From positions 1-42,696 of the forward strand of contig CAZAWA010000005.1 of NCBI GenBank assembly GCA_964488675.1: DNA of 42,696 nt, in the 5' to 3' direction. Both the position numbers and the translations under genes were made by a program. This DNA is from QZKY01 sp964488675 (lineage in GTDB: Bacteria > Pseudomonadota > Gammaproteobacteria > Burkholderiales > Burkholderiaceae_D). Under the pieces are notes generated by a model that saw nothing but the letters and a program-made list of their open reading frames with translations, was not told where the DNA came from and made no database searches. Of this stretch, positions 1 to 9,265 are shown piece after piece. Position 1 is the first letter of the stretch. Each line of letters starts with the position of its first letter.

Positions 1-68
1 CCCGTAACACCCCTAAAAACCCCGCCCGTTGCACTTCGTATCTGAACGCGGGTTTCGGAGGCGATTTT

Positions 69-149
69 CGGGCGATCAAACGCCCGTCATGCACAAAAAA
101 CAGCCAGAAAAGGCGCAAAAAATGAAAAATACTATGGAGTATGCGCCTT
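69..149. other. Intergenic hairpins downstream of aas
   Basis: The first 211 bases hold no gene. CGGGCG (69-74) pairs with CGCCCG (81-86) around a 6-nt loop. AAGGCGCA (110-117) pairs with TGCGCCTT (142-149), and ATACT/AGTAT (129-133, 138-142) nests inside it. Neither hairpin is followed by a clear T tract on the minus strand, so a terminator role for aas is only possible. Confidence 0.3.
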
Positions 150-211
150 AAAATGGCGGATAGCCAGTTTATACGCGCCGGATAAAAAATGCTCAGGGGG
201 AGTATGTGTTA

Positions 212-2371
212 TCAGCCGCTCTCGGCCATCAGTTTCAAAGTCACATAATCCGTCTTGCCGGTGCCGAGCAGCGGCAAGCGTTCCAGCGCGATGATCCGGC
301 GCGGGATGGCCAGTTCGGGCAAGCCTTGCGCCTGTGCGGCGTCGCGCAACTGCTCTCGTGTGAGCGCCAGATCGGTGGTGAACAGCGCCAGCGCCTCGCC
401 GCGCTGCGGGTCGGGCAGGTTGACCACGGCGTGCTCCCTGTCCGGACTGGCCGCCAGCGCCATGTTTTCAACCAGTTCGAGCGAAATCATCTCGCCCGCG
501 ATTTTCGCAAAGCGTTTGACGCGCCCCAGAATGTGGATGAAGCCGTCGTCGTCCATCTCGACCACATCGCCCGTGTCGTACCAGCCATGACCAACCGACG
601 AACTGGGTGGCTCGATTTCGCCTGGGTGCTCGAAGCGGTAATAGCCGCTCATTACATTCGGGCCGCTCACATGCAGGATGCCGCCGCGCTCGATGCCGGG
701 CACGGGCACAATGCGGTGCTGGATTCCCGGCAGCAACTGGCCAACCGTGCCGCTTCGGAACGCCATCGGCGTATTCACCGACAGCACCGGCGCCGTTTCC
801 GTCGCGCCATAACCCTCGAAGATGCGGATGCCAAATTTCTCGAACCACAGATCCCGCACCTGCTGCACCAGCTTCTCTGCCCCGGCGACCACATAGCGCA
901 AACGGTAAAAATCGTAGGGGTGTGCGAACTTGCCGTAATGGGCGAGAAAGGTGCTCGTGCCAAACAGGATGGAGCAGCCGCGATCGTAGGCCAGTTCCGG
1001 AATGACGCGGTAATGCAGCGGCGACGGGTACAGAAACAGGCTGGATCCGGTCATCAGCGGCAACAGCGCACCGGCTGTCAGGCCGAAGGAATGGAAAATC
1101 GGCAGCGCGCTGAGAAACTTGTCTTCGGTCGTGATGTCGATGATGGCCCGCACCTGCTCGATGTTTGCGAGGATTGCCCGGTGCGACAGCACCACGCCTT
1201 TGGGCTTGCCTTCCGACCCGGAGGTGAACAGCACCACTGCGGCGTCTTCCGGGCCGGCGAAACAGCGGCTGGCCGCGTGCGGGAGCCAGCGTGCATAGCT
1301 TATCCACCACAGCTTGTCGCCCATCGTGATCTGCTCGCGCAGGTCTTCCAGATAAACGACGCGTACCTCCTTGAGCGCAGCGACCTTGTCCGTCAGTTTT
1401 GCCTGATCGAGGAATGCTCGCGAAGTGACGATGGTGCGAATGTCGGCAGCCCGACATGCGCTCTGGATGCCTTCGGTGCCGGCGGTGTAGTTGAGCAGCG
1501 CGGGCACCCTGCGGAAGGCAGACAGGCCGATGATCATCGCCAGTGTCGGCGCAAGATTCGGGAGCAGCAGGCCGATGCGCGCACCCTGTGCATCCAGACG
1601 GCTGCCGACGCGTCCGAGCATCAGCACCATCCTGAGCAGGTCACCGTAGGTGTAAACCACCTGCTTGATGTCCTCGACCATTTTGCGCTTGCGGCCGAAA
1701 ACGCGAATCGCCTGGAGCAACGCGTCGAAAATGGTCGCTGGCTTGCGGGTGGCAAACAGCATCTCCTGCATGATTCGTCGCATGGACTCAGCCATTTGAT
1801 GTCGTCGCTGCTTGGCGTGCGGCAGGTCGGGTATCGGGATGCGGGCCGCGGGCAGGATCGTAATGCGCATCTTCGGAAACCAGCCGCGCGGGGCGGTGCC
1901 GCTCATGCGCGAGAAATGGCTGCGCTGCGGGCCATCGAGCCGAACCGGAATGATGGCCGCGCCGGTTTTGCCTGCAATGAACGCCGAGCCTTCATAGACC
2001 TTCATCAGCGCGCCAGTGAGAGTGATTCGTCCTTCCGGGAAGATCACAACCGGGCGACCCGACTCGACCAAGTGGATGATTTCTCTGGTCGCCATGGGGT
2101 TGGCCGGGTCGACTGTGATGTGATCGACCATGGCCAGCACAAAACGGAATATGGAGAACCGCGCTATCTGCGTGTTCACAACGAAGATCGGGTCGATCGG
2201 CAGGAACAGTCCCAGCAACAAGCCATCGAGGAGTGATTCGTGGTTGGCGACAACCATCAGCCGGGGCGCGCCGAAATCCGGATTGGCGCTTTTTACTTCG
2301 ACGCGGTACAGGAGCTTGCACAGCAGCAGCAGGATTGGGCGCAGGATGGGGCGGAGCAGAATCTTGAACAT
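212..2371 (-). CDS. aas: Bifunctional 2-acylglycerophosphoethanolamine acyltransferase / acyl-ACP synthetase
   Basis: This protein re-acylates lysophospholipids at the inner face of the cytoplasmic membrane. The C-terminal half activates a fatty acid with ATP and loads it on ACP; the N-terminal half transfers it to 2-acyl-glycerophosphoethanolamine. The PlsC-type acyltransferase domain covers about residues 20-210, with H44-x4-D49 (NHESLLD) and a FPEGR block. An AMP-binding domain follows, with a TSGSEGKPKG phosphate loop near 380-395, then YGATE and YDTGD. The length of 719 aa equals that of E. coli Aas. It starts one base after the lplT stop (TGA-C-ATG), so the two are almost certainly translated together. 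The product is expected to use the lipid that LplT flips. Function is inferred from domain order and neighbour; confidence is high. Confidence 0.93.
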   Translation of the reverse strand: MFKILLRPILRPILLLLCKLLYRVEVKSANPDFGAPRLMVVANHESLLDGLLLGLFLPIDPIFVVNTQIARFSIFRFVLAMVDHITVDPANPMATREIIHLVESGRPVVIFPEGRITLTGALMKVYEGSAFIAGKTGAAIIPVRLDGPQRSHFSRMSGTAPRGWFPKMRITILPAARIPIPDLPHAKQRRHQMAESMRRIMQEMLFATRKPATIFDALLQAIRVFGRKRKMVEDIKQVVYTYGDLLRMVLMLGRVGSRLDAQGARIGLLLPNLAPTLAMIIGLSAFRRVPALLNYTAGTEGIQSACRAADIRTIVTSRAFLDQAKLTDKVAALKEVRVVYLEDLREQITMGDKLWWISYARWLPHAASRCFAGPEDAAVVLFTSGSEGKPKGVVLSHRAILANIEQVRAIIDITTEDKFLSALPIFHSFGLTAGALLPLMTGSSLFLYPSPLHYRVIPELAYDRGCSILFGTSTFLAHYGKFAHPYDFYRLRYVVAGAEKLVQQVRDLWFEKFGIRIFEGYGATETAPVLSVNTPMAFRSGTVGQLLPGIQHRIVPVPGIERGGILHVSGPNVMSGYYRFEHPGEIEPPSSSVGHGWYDTGDVVEMDDDGFIHILGRVKRFAKIAGEMISLELVENMALAASPDREHAVVNLPDPQRGEALALFTTDLALTREQLRDAAQAQGLPELAIPRRIIALERLPLLGTGKTDYVTLKLMAESG

Positions 2372-2372
2372 G

Positions 2373-3683
2373 TCAGCTTTTCCGGGTAATCCATTTCAGG
2401 AATCGGTTGATGAACTCGGGAGCGAGCGTGTAGATATAGACGGCTACAAAGGCGTTGACGGCCGCCGTGATCAGAAAGATTTGCGGCACGGTCAGGCCGA
2501 AGGACAGCAGCGCTATCGCCAGCAGGGCGGCCACCACCATGAAAGCGGCGTTCATGATGTTGTTCGCGGCGATGGTGCGCGAGCGGTGCGACGCATCCGA
2601 GCGCGTCTGCATCAGCGCGTACAGCGGCACGCAGTAAAACCCGCCAAACACGCCAATCATCGTCAGGTCGAACAGCACGCGCAGACTGCCGGGGCGCGAC
2701 AGGAACTCCATCACACCCAGCCCCAGCGCGCCAGCATTCGGGCTGCCAAGCCAGAGATCGATGGCGAACACGGTCAGGCCGATCGAACCCAGCGGCACCA
2801 GTCCCGGCTCGACCTTGTGGCCGGACAGCTTTTCGCACAGCAGCGAGCCCACGCCAATGCCGACCGAAAAGATCGCCAGCAGCAGCGTTACCACGCCCTC
2901 GCCGCCGCCGAGCGACTCTTTCGCAAAGGCGGGGAATTGCGACAGGAAGATCGCGCCATAAAACCAGAACCATGAAATGCCGAGGATGGCGAGGAATACA
3001 GTGCGGCTTTGCTTCAGCGCGGCAAGGTTGCGCCAGGTTTCCGAAAACGGGTTCCAGTTGATGCTCATGCCCGGATCGGGCGCGGGCGCCAGCGGGATGC
3101 TGCGACTGGCGAGATAACCGAGGAGGGCGATGGCCATGCATGTGCCGGCAGCCAGATGCGCGCCGTATTCACCCATCGCAATCAGCGATCCGCCCAGGAT
3201 GGTGCCAAGCAGGATGGCGAGGAAGGTGCCGGATTCGATCAGGCCATTGCCGCCTATCATTTCGTCTTCGCGCAAGTGCTGCGGCAGGATGGAATACTTG
3301 ATAGGCCCGAACAGCGTCGAGTGCATGCCCATCAGAAACAGCGCAAGTAGCAGCCATGGCAGGCTGGGCAGCCAGAACCCGACGGCGGCAATCAGCATGA
3401 TGCCGATTTCCAGCACCTTCACCAGCCGGATCAGCCTGGATTTTTCATGCTTGTCGGCCAGTTGCCCCGCCGTTGCGGAAAACAGAAAAAAGGGCAGGAT
3501 GAACAGCCCGGCGCAGACATTCACCATCAGGGCGGGAGAGGTGCTGGTCAGCCTGGCGCCCTGAAACGCGATCAGGATCACCATGGCGTTCTTCAGCGCA
3601 TTGTCATTGAGTGCGCCGAGGAATTGCGTGACAAACAGCGGCAGGAAGCGGCGTTCGGTGAGGAGTTTGAACTGGCTGGACAC
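2373..3683 (-). CDS. lplT: Lysophospholipid transporter LplT (MFS)
   Basis: A 436-aa polytopic membrane protein of the major facilitator superfamily with about 12 hydrophobic segments. The N-terminus (FLPLFVTQFLGALNDNALKN) is typical of LplT. The family flips lyso-phosphatidylethanolamine and lyso-phosphatidylglycerol from the outer to the inner leaflet of the cytoplasmic membrane, where Aas re-acylates them. In some proteobacteria lplT and aas are one fused gene; here they are separate and one base apart. The gene lies 3 bases downstream of an ArsR-type regulator, so a three-gene operon is likely. It is slightly longer than E. coli LplT (about 397 aa). Confidence 0.92.
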   Translation of the reverse strand: MSSQFKLLTERRFLPLFVTQFLGALNDNALKNAMVILIAFQGARLTSTSPALMVNVCAGLFILPFFLFSATAGQLADKHEKSRLIRLVKVLEIGIMLIAAVGFWLPSLPWLLLALFLMGMHSTLFGPIKYSILPQHLREDEMIGGNGLIESGTFLAILLGTILGGSLIAMGEYGAHLAAGTCMAIALLGYLASRSIPLAPAPDPGMSINWNPFSETWRNLAALKQSRTVFLAILGISWFWFYGAIFLSQFPAFAKESLGGGEGVVTLLLAIFSVGIGVGSLLCEKLSGHKVEPGLVPLGSIGLTVFAIDLWLGSPNAGALGLGVMEFLSRPGSLRVLFDLTMIGVFGGFYCVPLYALMQTRSDASHRSRTIAANNIMNAAFMVVAALLAIALLSFGLTVPQIFLITAAVNAFVAVYIYTLAPEFINRFLKWITRKS

Positions 3684-3686
3684 GGC

Positions 3687-3998
3687 TCACGCCTCCTCGT
3701 CGATGTAGGCCAGTACCGCACTCAAGGAATCATGCAGAAATGCCTTTTCAACCCAGTAGAACACCTCTTTGCCTTCCTTGACGCTGCCCAGCACGCCCGC
3801 TTCGCGCAGGATTTTCAGGTGATGGGATACAGCCGTTCGCGACAGTGTCGAGGTTTCGACAATCTGGCTGACATTTAGCCGTTCGCCCGGTTCGAAAATC
3901 AGCAGCATGCGCTGGCGGTGTACATCGCCCAGGGCGGTGAATACCTTGGCGATATTGGCCCAGGCTTCAGGGATGTTTTTGGCGTATTCGGCTTTCAT
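3687..3998 (-). CDS. ArsR/SmtB-family winged-helix regulator
   Basis: A 103-aa protein from the ATG at 3998; an in-frame TTG at 4040 would give 117 aa. I prefer the ATG because the extra codons would run through an inverted repeat that looks like an operator. The winged-helix fold is visible as GDVHRQRMLLIF, then the recognition helix region TSTLSRTAVSHHLKIL, then a wing (GKEVFYWV). The metal-binding CxC of ArsR/SmtB sensors is absent, so it is probably not a metal sensor. It is the first gene of a tight operon with lplT and aas (3-base gap), so it probably controls this phospholipid repair unit and itself. The effector is unknown. Confidence 0.85.
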   Translation of the reverse strand: MKAEYAKNIPEAWANIAKVFTALGDVHRQRMLLIFEPGERLNVSQIVETSTLSRTAVSHHLKILREAGVLGSVKEGKEVFYWVEKAFLHDSLSAVLAYIDEEA

Positions 3999-4002
3999 AA
4001 CT

Positions 4003-4033
4003 ACATGTTTAAGCATTTGGACATGTAAGTCAA
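4003..4033 (-). promoter_or_regulatory. Candidate promoter/operator of the arsR-lplT-aas operon
   Basis: A 24-bp stretch (4003-4026) has ACATGT at both ends, an imperfect inverted repeat of the kind ArsR-family dimers bind. On the minus strand TTGACT (4028-4033) is a good -35 box; the -10 about 17 bases further (AAACAT) is weak. The repeat would lie between -35 and the ATG, which fits autorepression. Confidence 0.45.
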
Positions 4034-4267
4034 GGGGCAATCATAAAATTTTTCTGGGCATCTTGCTGTTTGTCAGATAGCGGGCGTCTGTGTTATCGGG
4101 TCAAAATTCAACGCGCATCGACATCCCCAGTCGATAGCAGACGCTTGCACCAGCACAATAGGCAACGCTATTCAGAAGAGCCACCCAGGATTGTCGACTA
4201 GGTCTTAAAATGTATGCCCGACAGAAAAACCAACTCATTCCCAAAATTACAGTCGCAAAGGCAGTGC

Positions 4268-5488
4268 ATGACCAAATCGCTCACTTCTCACAACGAATGG
4301 CACTATTTGCTGCGCGACTTTCTCGGATCGTCTCAAGGCCGACAACTGGCGGCATACTCGAAAGATGCGCTGTGCTTTGCGCTTGCTCCGGTTGCAGCAA
4401 TTTCGTTGTGGATTGACGAATACGCGCCAGCACTGAAGGAAAAGGCCGCACTGGATATTGTGATAGCAGGCGCGGCACATGGAATGGATACGCTCGATGA
4501 GGGGCGTTGGTACAGGTTTCTGCCCTTCTTTTTAGGAAAACCGGACATGAATGTGACGGTTGATCTTGTTGGCAAAGGGCTTGATCCGAATGTTCCCGAG
4601 TATTTCAGTGGAAGTGCGTTTCCACTGGAGCCGAAAAAATCCGCAATGGCTTCCAAATTGACCCGCCTGGAGCCGCCACTTCGTTTCCCCTGTACGCTTC
4701 GCGAATACATGATTTCACGCGCTAATCGTCCGGCGCCTGATCTGGTGTTTATTTTTCACCCCGGATTCATCCTCAACAGCAACTCATGGATAGTTGATGG
4801 TGATTTGCGCGCGGTTCTTTCTTTGGGCACGCCTGTCGGGCTTGCTTCCTACGGTGAAGAAGAATATATGCAGGAAGTCTGGCTATTGGCGGCACATGGG
4901 TACAAGGCCGATCCGAAAGTTACCAAGAACCGTTTTGCTGCGAACCTTCACAAGCAAGTGTTGCCATCAGCCTTTGCACATACGCTCTGGAAGCTCGATA
5001 ACGCATTGCCCATGGCCGATGAGCCACTGTCAGAAGAAAAGGTGAGCAAGATCAAGGCATTTGACAAATGGATGTATGAAGCAACGCAAAAAGGGGTAAT
5101 CCTTCCTTTCCTCAAAGCTTTCGGGGGAACGACTAAAACAAAACTTGGCGACTTCATTATCCTTCCAAACATGAAGCTGATCGACAAAGCCTCCGGCAAG
5201 GTACATGAACCCAGCAATTCTGAAAGGTTTAATTCATTAGGCGTGACGATAGAGAGGGATTTACTGGAAACCTATCCGGAGAACTCTCCATTCGATTTTG
5301 ACCGTGCCTACTGGGCAATCAACATGGTTCCTTTGGTCGAGCATGAGCTTGATAGCGCAGGCGCACAAGGTGGATTAAATGAGACAGCCGCCAAGATGAG
5401 CGCTCTTTCTGGTCAAGAATTGCAAAGGCAAACACCAGGTGGCGAAGCGTTATTCAAGATGGTGGGTAAGAAGAGCTGGCCGGAATAA
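4268..5488 (+). CDS. Hypothetical protein resembling the Mss51 C-terminal domain
   Basis: A 406-aa soluble-looking protein. I chose the ATG at 4268 because AAAGG lies 7 bases upstream; an earlier ATG at 4214 has no ribosome site. Features include ALDIVIAGAAHGMD, then APDLVFIFHPGF, then GTPVGLASYGEEEY. This pattern recalls the C-terminal domain of Mss51 and MYND-zinc-finger proteins (Pfam MSS51_C), which has no well-defined biochemical role in bacteria. No signal peptide or membrane segment is obvious. It stands alone between the divergent arsR operon and convergent xth. Codon composition looks more AT-rich than its neighbours, which may hint at later acquisition. The family assignment is tentative. 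Confidence 0.6.
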   Translation: MTKSLTSHNEWHYLLRDFLGSSQGRQLAAYSKDALCFALAPVAAISLWIDEYAPALKEKAALDIVIAGAAHGMDTLDEGRWYRFLPFFLGKPDMNVTVDLVGKGLDPNVPEYFSGSAFPLEPKKSAMASKLTRLEPPLRFPCTLREYMISRANRPAPDLVFIFHPGFILNSNSWIVDGDLRAVLSLGTPVGLASYGEEEYMQEVWLLAAHGYKADPKVTKNRFAANLHKQVLPSAFAHTLWKLDNALPMADEPLSEEKVSKIKAFDKWMYEATQKGVILPFLKAFGGTTKTKLGDFIILPNMKLIDKASGKVHEPSNSERFNSLGVTIERDLLETYPENSPFDFDRAYWAINMVPLVEHELDSAGAQGGLNETAAKMSALSGQELQRQTPGGEALFKMVGKKSWPE

Positions 5489-5537
5489 CGGCGCGAGACC
5501 TGTTACAACAACTCCCGACACGGCCTGACGACATCGT

Positions 5538-6302
5538 TCAAGTGATATCTGCCACTACCGGCGCATGATCGGAAGGCTGCTGCCATTTGCGCGGCGTGCG
5601 GTCGATAGTGCAGGCGGTGCAGCGTTGCGCCAGTTTGTCCGACAGCATGATGTGATCGATGCGCAGCCCCCGGTTCTTCTGGAAGCCGAGCTGGCGGTAA
5701 TCCCACCAGCTATAGGATTTGTCCGGTTGTTCGAACAGGCGGAAGGCGTCCTTGAGGCCGATTTTCTGCAAGTGCCTGAACGCCTCGCGCTCGGGTTCTG
5801 ACACCAGCACACTGCCTTGCCATGCCACCGGGTCGTAGACATCGCGATCTTCCGGCGCGATGTTGAAGTCACCCGCCAGCGCCAGCGCCTCGTGCGCCTT
5901 TTCCTCGTCGGCAATCCAGTCGCGCAGCGCGTCCAGCCATTGCAGCTTGTAGGAATATTTGTCCGAGCCGACTTCCTGACCATTGGGCACATAGGCGCAG
6001 ATGACGCGCACGCCTTCGATGGTCGCGCCGATGATGCGTTGCTGATCATCGGCAAAGCGGGGATTGTTTTTCACGATGCCGGTTATGGGCCGCTTCGACA
6101 AAATGGCGACACCATTGTAGGTTTTCTGCCCCGCAAACACTGCCTGATAGCCGGCGGCCGCGATTTCCGCCAGTGGAAACTTGTCGTCGGTCATCTTGGT
6201 TTCCTGCAGACACAGCACATCGACCGGATTGTCCTTCAGCCATTGCAGGACCTGCGGCAGGCGTACCTTGATCGAATTGACATTCCAGGTGGCGATTTTC
6301 AT
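5538..6302 (-). CDS. xth: Exodeoxyribonuclease III
   Basis: A 254-aa endonuclease/exonuclease/phosphatase-fold enzyme of base excision repair. It cuts DNA 5' to abasic sites and removes 3' blocks. Motifs in order are TWNVNSI with N7, LQETK with metal ligand E34, GDFNIAPEDRDVYDP, RIDHIMLS, and the terminal SDHAPV with catalytic D and H. Length and motif positions fit E. coli ExoIII, with E34 at the same number. It is convergent with the upstream hypothetical gene (49-base gap) and lies 39 bases beyond the stop of the Mg2+ ATPase gene, so it may be read through from that gene. Confidence 0.95.
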   Translation of the reverse strand: MKIATWNVNSIKVRLPQVLQWLKDNPVDVLCLQETKMTDDKFPLAEIAAAGYQAVFAGQKTYNGVAILSKRPITGIVKNNPRFADDQQRIIGATIEGVRVICAYVPNGQEVGSDKYSYKLQWLDALRDWIADEEKAHEALALAGDFNIAPEDRDVYDPVAWQGSVLVSEPEREAFRHLQKIGLKDAFRLFEQPDKSYSWWDYRQLGFQKNRGLRIDHIMLSDKLAQRCTACTIDRTPRKWQQPSDHAPVVADIT

Positions 6303-6341
6303 TGCGGCGTTCGTATTCGTTGTCCAGTTGTCGATTGTAAT

Positions 6342-8879
6342 CTAGGGTACGGCAAATCGCCTGTAGAACCACCGCTTCACGAATTGCACAATGAAGAGGT
6401 AGGACACCACCATCACTGTCAGCAACAGGTAGAACAGCGGCGGCGGTGCGGTGAAGCCGAGCAGGGCAGCCAGCGGCGTGAATGGCAGTATTGCGGCAGC
6501 CACCACAACGGTGACGGAGGTCACGATCAGGATTAGCGCCGGGCGGCTTTTGAACGGGTTGCCGCGCGTGCGGATGATGAAAATCACCAGCACCTGCGTT
6601 GCAAGCGATTCGATAAACCATCCGGTCTGAAAAAGAGCCTGACCGGCATCAAAAACTTTGAGCATGATGTAGAAGGTCAGAAAGTCGAACACGGAACTGA
6701 TGGGGCCGATAACCAGCATGAAGTTGCGGATAAAGCCTGTATCCCAGTGTCGTGGGTGGGCGAGGTCTTCCTGATCGACCGTATCCATCGGGATAGGCAA
6801 TTCGGATGCGTCATACAGCAGGTTGTTGAGCAGAATCTGCACGGGGAGCATCGGCAGGAACGGCAGGAACAGCGTCGCACCGGCCATGCTGAACATGTTC
6901 CCGAAGTTTGAACTCGTGCCCATCATGATGTATTTCATGATGTTGGAAAATGTGCGTCGTCCTTCCATTACCCCCGCGTGAAGCACATTGAGATCCTGCC
7001 TGAGCATGATCATGCTGGCGGCTTCTTTTGCGACATCAACGGCGGTGTCGACCGATATGCCAATGTCGGCAGAATGCAGGGAGGGTGCGTCATTGATGCC
7101 ATCGCCCAGATAGCCGACAGTGTGTCCCTGTGATTTCAGCGACAGGATGATGCGATTTTTCTGGACGGGCGTTACGCGGCACATCACATTGGCTTCCATC
7201 ACGCGCACGGCAAGCGCGGGATCGTCCAGATGCGAAATCTCGCTGCCGTTCAACACGCCTGTAACGGGCACGCCGAGTTGCGCGCACACATGGCGCGTCA
7301 CCAGCTCGCTGTCGCCGGTGATGATTTTGACGGCGATGCCGGCGGCGGTCAGCGCCTTGATTGCCGGTCCGGCGCTTTCCTTGGGCGGATCGAGAAAGGC
7401 GGCAAAACCGGCGAACACCAATTCAGTTTCATCATCGACTACCGCGTGGTCGTGATCTGGCGCGACCGTTTTCCAGGCGATGCCGAGAACCTTGAACCCC
7501 TCTGCTCCCAGTTGGTCATGCAATGCATTAATGTTTTCCAAAGCCTGCTCGTCTATGGCTTGCGGCGGCAGTGACGGATCAGGCGCGTGCTCGGTCGAGA
7601 GGCGCAAAATGTCTTCCGGCGCGCCTTTGACGATAAGCAGCCGTTGTCCGTCTTTTTCCAGCAGCACCGATACCCGGCGCCGCTCGAAATCAAACGGCAC
7701 TTCGTCAATCTTGCTCCAGCCGCTTACATCGGCTGTGCCGTGTTCAAGGATGGCGTCATCGAGCGGGCTCTTGATGCCGCTTTCAAAATGGCTGTTCAAA
7801 TACGCCAGTTGCAGAACTTCTTCGCTGTCGTCGCCATTCGCGTCCAGATGACGAACCAGCCGGATATGCGCCTCGGTCAGCGTCCCGGTCTTGTCGGTGC
7901 ACAGGATGTCCATGCTGCCGAGGTTCTGAATGGCCATGAGTTGCTTGACGATGACTTCGCTGCGCGCCATGCGCATCGCCCCGCGCGAGAGCGTGACGGT
8001 GATCACCATGGGCAGCAGTTCCGGTGTCAGGCCAACTGCAAGCGCAATCGCAAACAGGAAGGACTCCATGTAAGGGCGATGCATCAGCGCGTTGACCAAA
8101 AATGCAAACAGCACCAGCAGGATCGTCAATCGCATGATCAGCATGCCGAAGCTGTGCGTGCCGAGTTCGAACGCAGTGGGTGGCGCTTTTGCCGCCAGCG
8201 ATCCGGCGATTCCGCCAACGGCGGTGTCGTTTCCGGTGCGGCACACCATCGCCTTGGCCATGCCGCTGATGACCGAGGTGCCCATGAACACGGCGTTGGT
8301 CGCATCGCCCAAATCGTCGACCGGCGCAGACAGGTCAGCAGCATGCTTTTCGATCGGGTAGGACTCACCGGTCAGCAGGGATTGATTGACGAAGAAATCC
8401 TTCGCCTCCAGCAGGATGCAATCGGCCGGCATCAGATCGCCTGCCGACAACTGCACAACATCGCCCGGAACCAGCGCAGGCATGGGGATATTCTGCACTT
8501 TCCCATCACGAATGACGCTGGCCATCACGGCGACCTGCTGCTTGAGCCTTTCGGCAGCGCGGCTGGCGCGATGTTCCTGCACAAAGTCGAGCGTCACGCT
8601 CATCAGCACGATGGTCCAGATGATGATGAAGCCAGCCAGTTCGCCCGTAATCGCCGAAAAGGCGCTGGCGGCCAGCAAAATCATTACCAGCGGGTTCTTG
8701 AAATGGCTCAGGTACTGGATCAGCAGCGGTCGTTCGCCGCGAACCCTGATCGCATTGGGCCCAAATTGCCGGGCGCGTGATTGCGCTTCGTTCTGGGTCA
8801 GGCCGCCCGGCCCGGATGCCAGTTGCGACTGGACAGTCGAAGAGGGTGCGTTCCAGAACATTGGGGCAGGTGCTTCCAT
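6342..8879 (-). CDS. mgtA: Magnesium-translocating P-type ATPase (MgtA type)
   Basis: An 845-aa P-type ATPase, probably importing Mg2+ across the inner membrane. The phosphorylation motif DKTGTLT has D329 in this numbering. Others are TGES in the actuator domain, GDGINDAPSL in the P domain, and membrane segments near the N-terminus, around DKTGT and at the C-terminus. The N-terminal FKNPLVMILL and C-terminal arrangement fit type IIIB (MgtA/MgtB). I start it at the ATG at 8879 because AAGGAG lies just upstream; an in-frame start at 8912 would include that ribosome site. No long leader of the Salmonella mgtA kind can be recognised in the short upstream region. Ion specificity is inferred from family. 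Confidence 0.9.
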   Translation of the reverse strand: MEAPAPMFWNAPSSTVQSQLASGPGGLTQNEAQSRARQFGPNAIRVRGERPLLIQYLSHFKNPLVMILLAASAFSAITGELAGFIIIWTIVLMSVTLDFVQEHRASRAAERLKQQVAVMASVIRDGKVQNIPMPALVPGDVVQLSAGDLMPADCILLEAKDFFVNQSLLTGESYPIEKHAADLSAPVDDLGDATNAVFMGTSVISGMAKAMVCRTGNDTAVGGIAGSLAAKAPPTAFELGTHSFGMLIMRLTILLVLFAFLVNALMHRPYMESFLFAIALAVGLTPELLPMVITVTLSRGAMRMARSEVIVKQLMAIQNLGSMDILCTDKTGTLTEAHIRLVRHLDANGDDSEEVLQLAYLNSHFESGIKSPLDDAILEHGTADVSGWSKIDEVPFDFERRRVSVLLEKDGQRLLIVKGAPEDILRLSTEHAPDPSLPPQAIDEQALENINALHDQLGAEGFKVLGIAWKTVAPDHDHAVVDDETELVFAGFAAFLDPPKESAGPAIKALTAAGIAVKIITGDSELVTRHVCAQLGVPVTGVLNGSEISHLDDPALAVRVMEANVMCRVTPVQKNRIILSLKSQGHTVGYLGDGINDAPSLHSADIGISVDTAVDVAKEAASMIMLRQDLNVLHAGVMEGRRTFSNIMKYIMMGTSSNFGNMFSMAGATLFLPFLPMLPVQILLNNLLYDASELPIPMDTVDQEDLAHPRHWDTGFIRNFMLVIGPISSVFDFLTFYIMLKVFDAGQALFQTGWFIESLATQVLVIFIIRTRGNPFKSRPALILIVTSVTVVVAAAILPFTPLAALLGFTAPPPLFYLLLTVMVVSYLFIVQFVKRWFYRRFAVP

Positions 8880-9265
8880 TTCAGCTCCTTGGGGCACGCC
8901 AGGGGATAACAAGACGATCCGCTCATGGCCATTCTATTGCAATTGTGCTCCCGCCAGCCTGTTCTTTTGAAGAGACAAAAGATTGCTGGCACATGCGATA
9001 CGGCGCGATATTCATGTACAATCAGCGACGAATGCAAGAAGGTCTTTTTGCCAACAAGGTTTTCCTCTGACGGCGTGACCCTAAAAAGACAGGCTTCAGC
9101 CCGCTCCGCGAATCGCAAGCCAGTCCTGCTCTGTACCAGAGTTTTTCCTGCCCAGGTTTTTTTGAAGGCGGCGAAAGACGATCAGCGAACACCCTGCTTG
9201 GGGGGCATTGATTGCCACTTGTTGCCGTAGTCCGGCAAACCCATGCGAAATAGGTTAATGCGTAA
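8880..9265. other. Intergenic region between divergent mgtA and scpB
   Basis: This 386-base stretch separates two divergent genes. The only clear element is the AAGGAG ribosome site of the ATPase gene at its left edge. TACAAT at 9017-9022 resembles a -10 box for scpB but lacks a well-placed -35. Short open frames here show no family features and I do not call them. Confidence 0.4.

Noticed and set aside
69..86. Rho-independent terminator for aas
   Set aside because: The hairpin is perfect but no T tract follows on the minus strand.
206..2236. 676-aa open frame on the plus strand
   Set aside because: It is antisense to aas, rich in His, Gln and Arg as expected from the opposite strand of a GC-rich gene, and has no family features.
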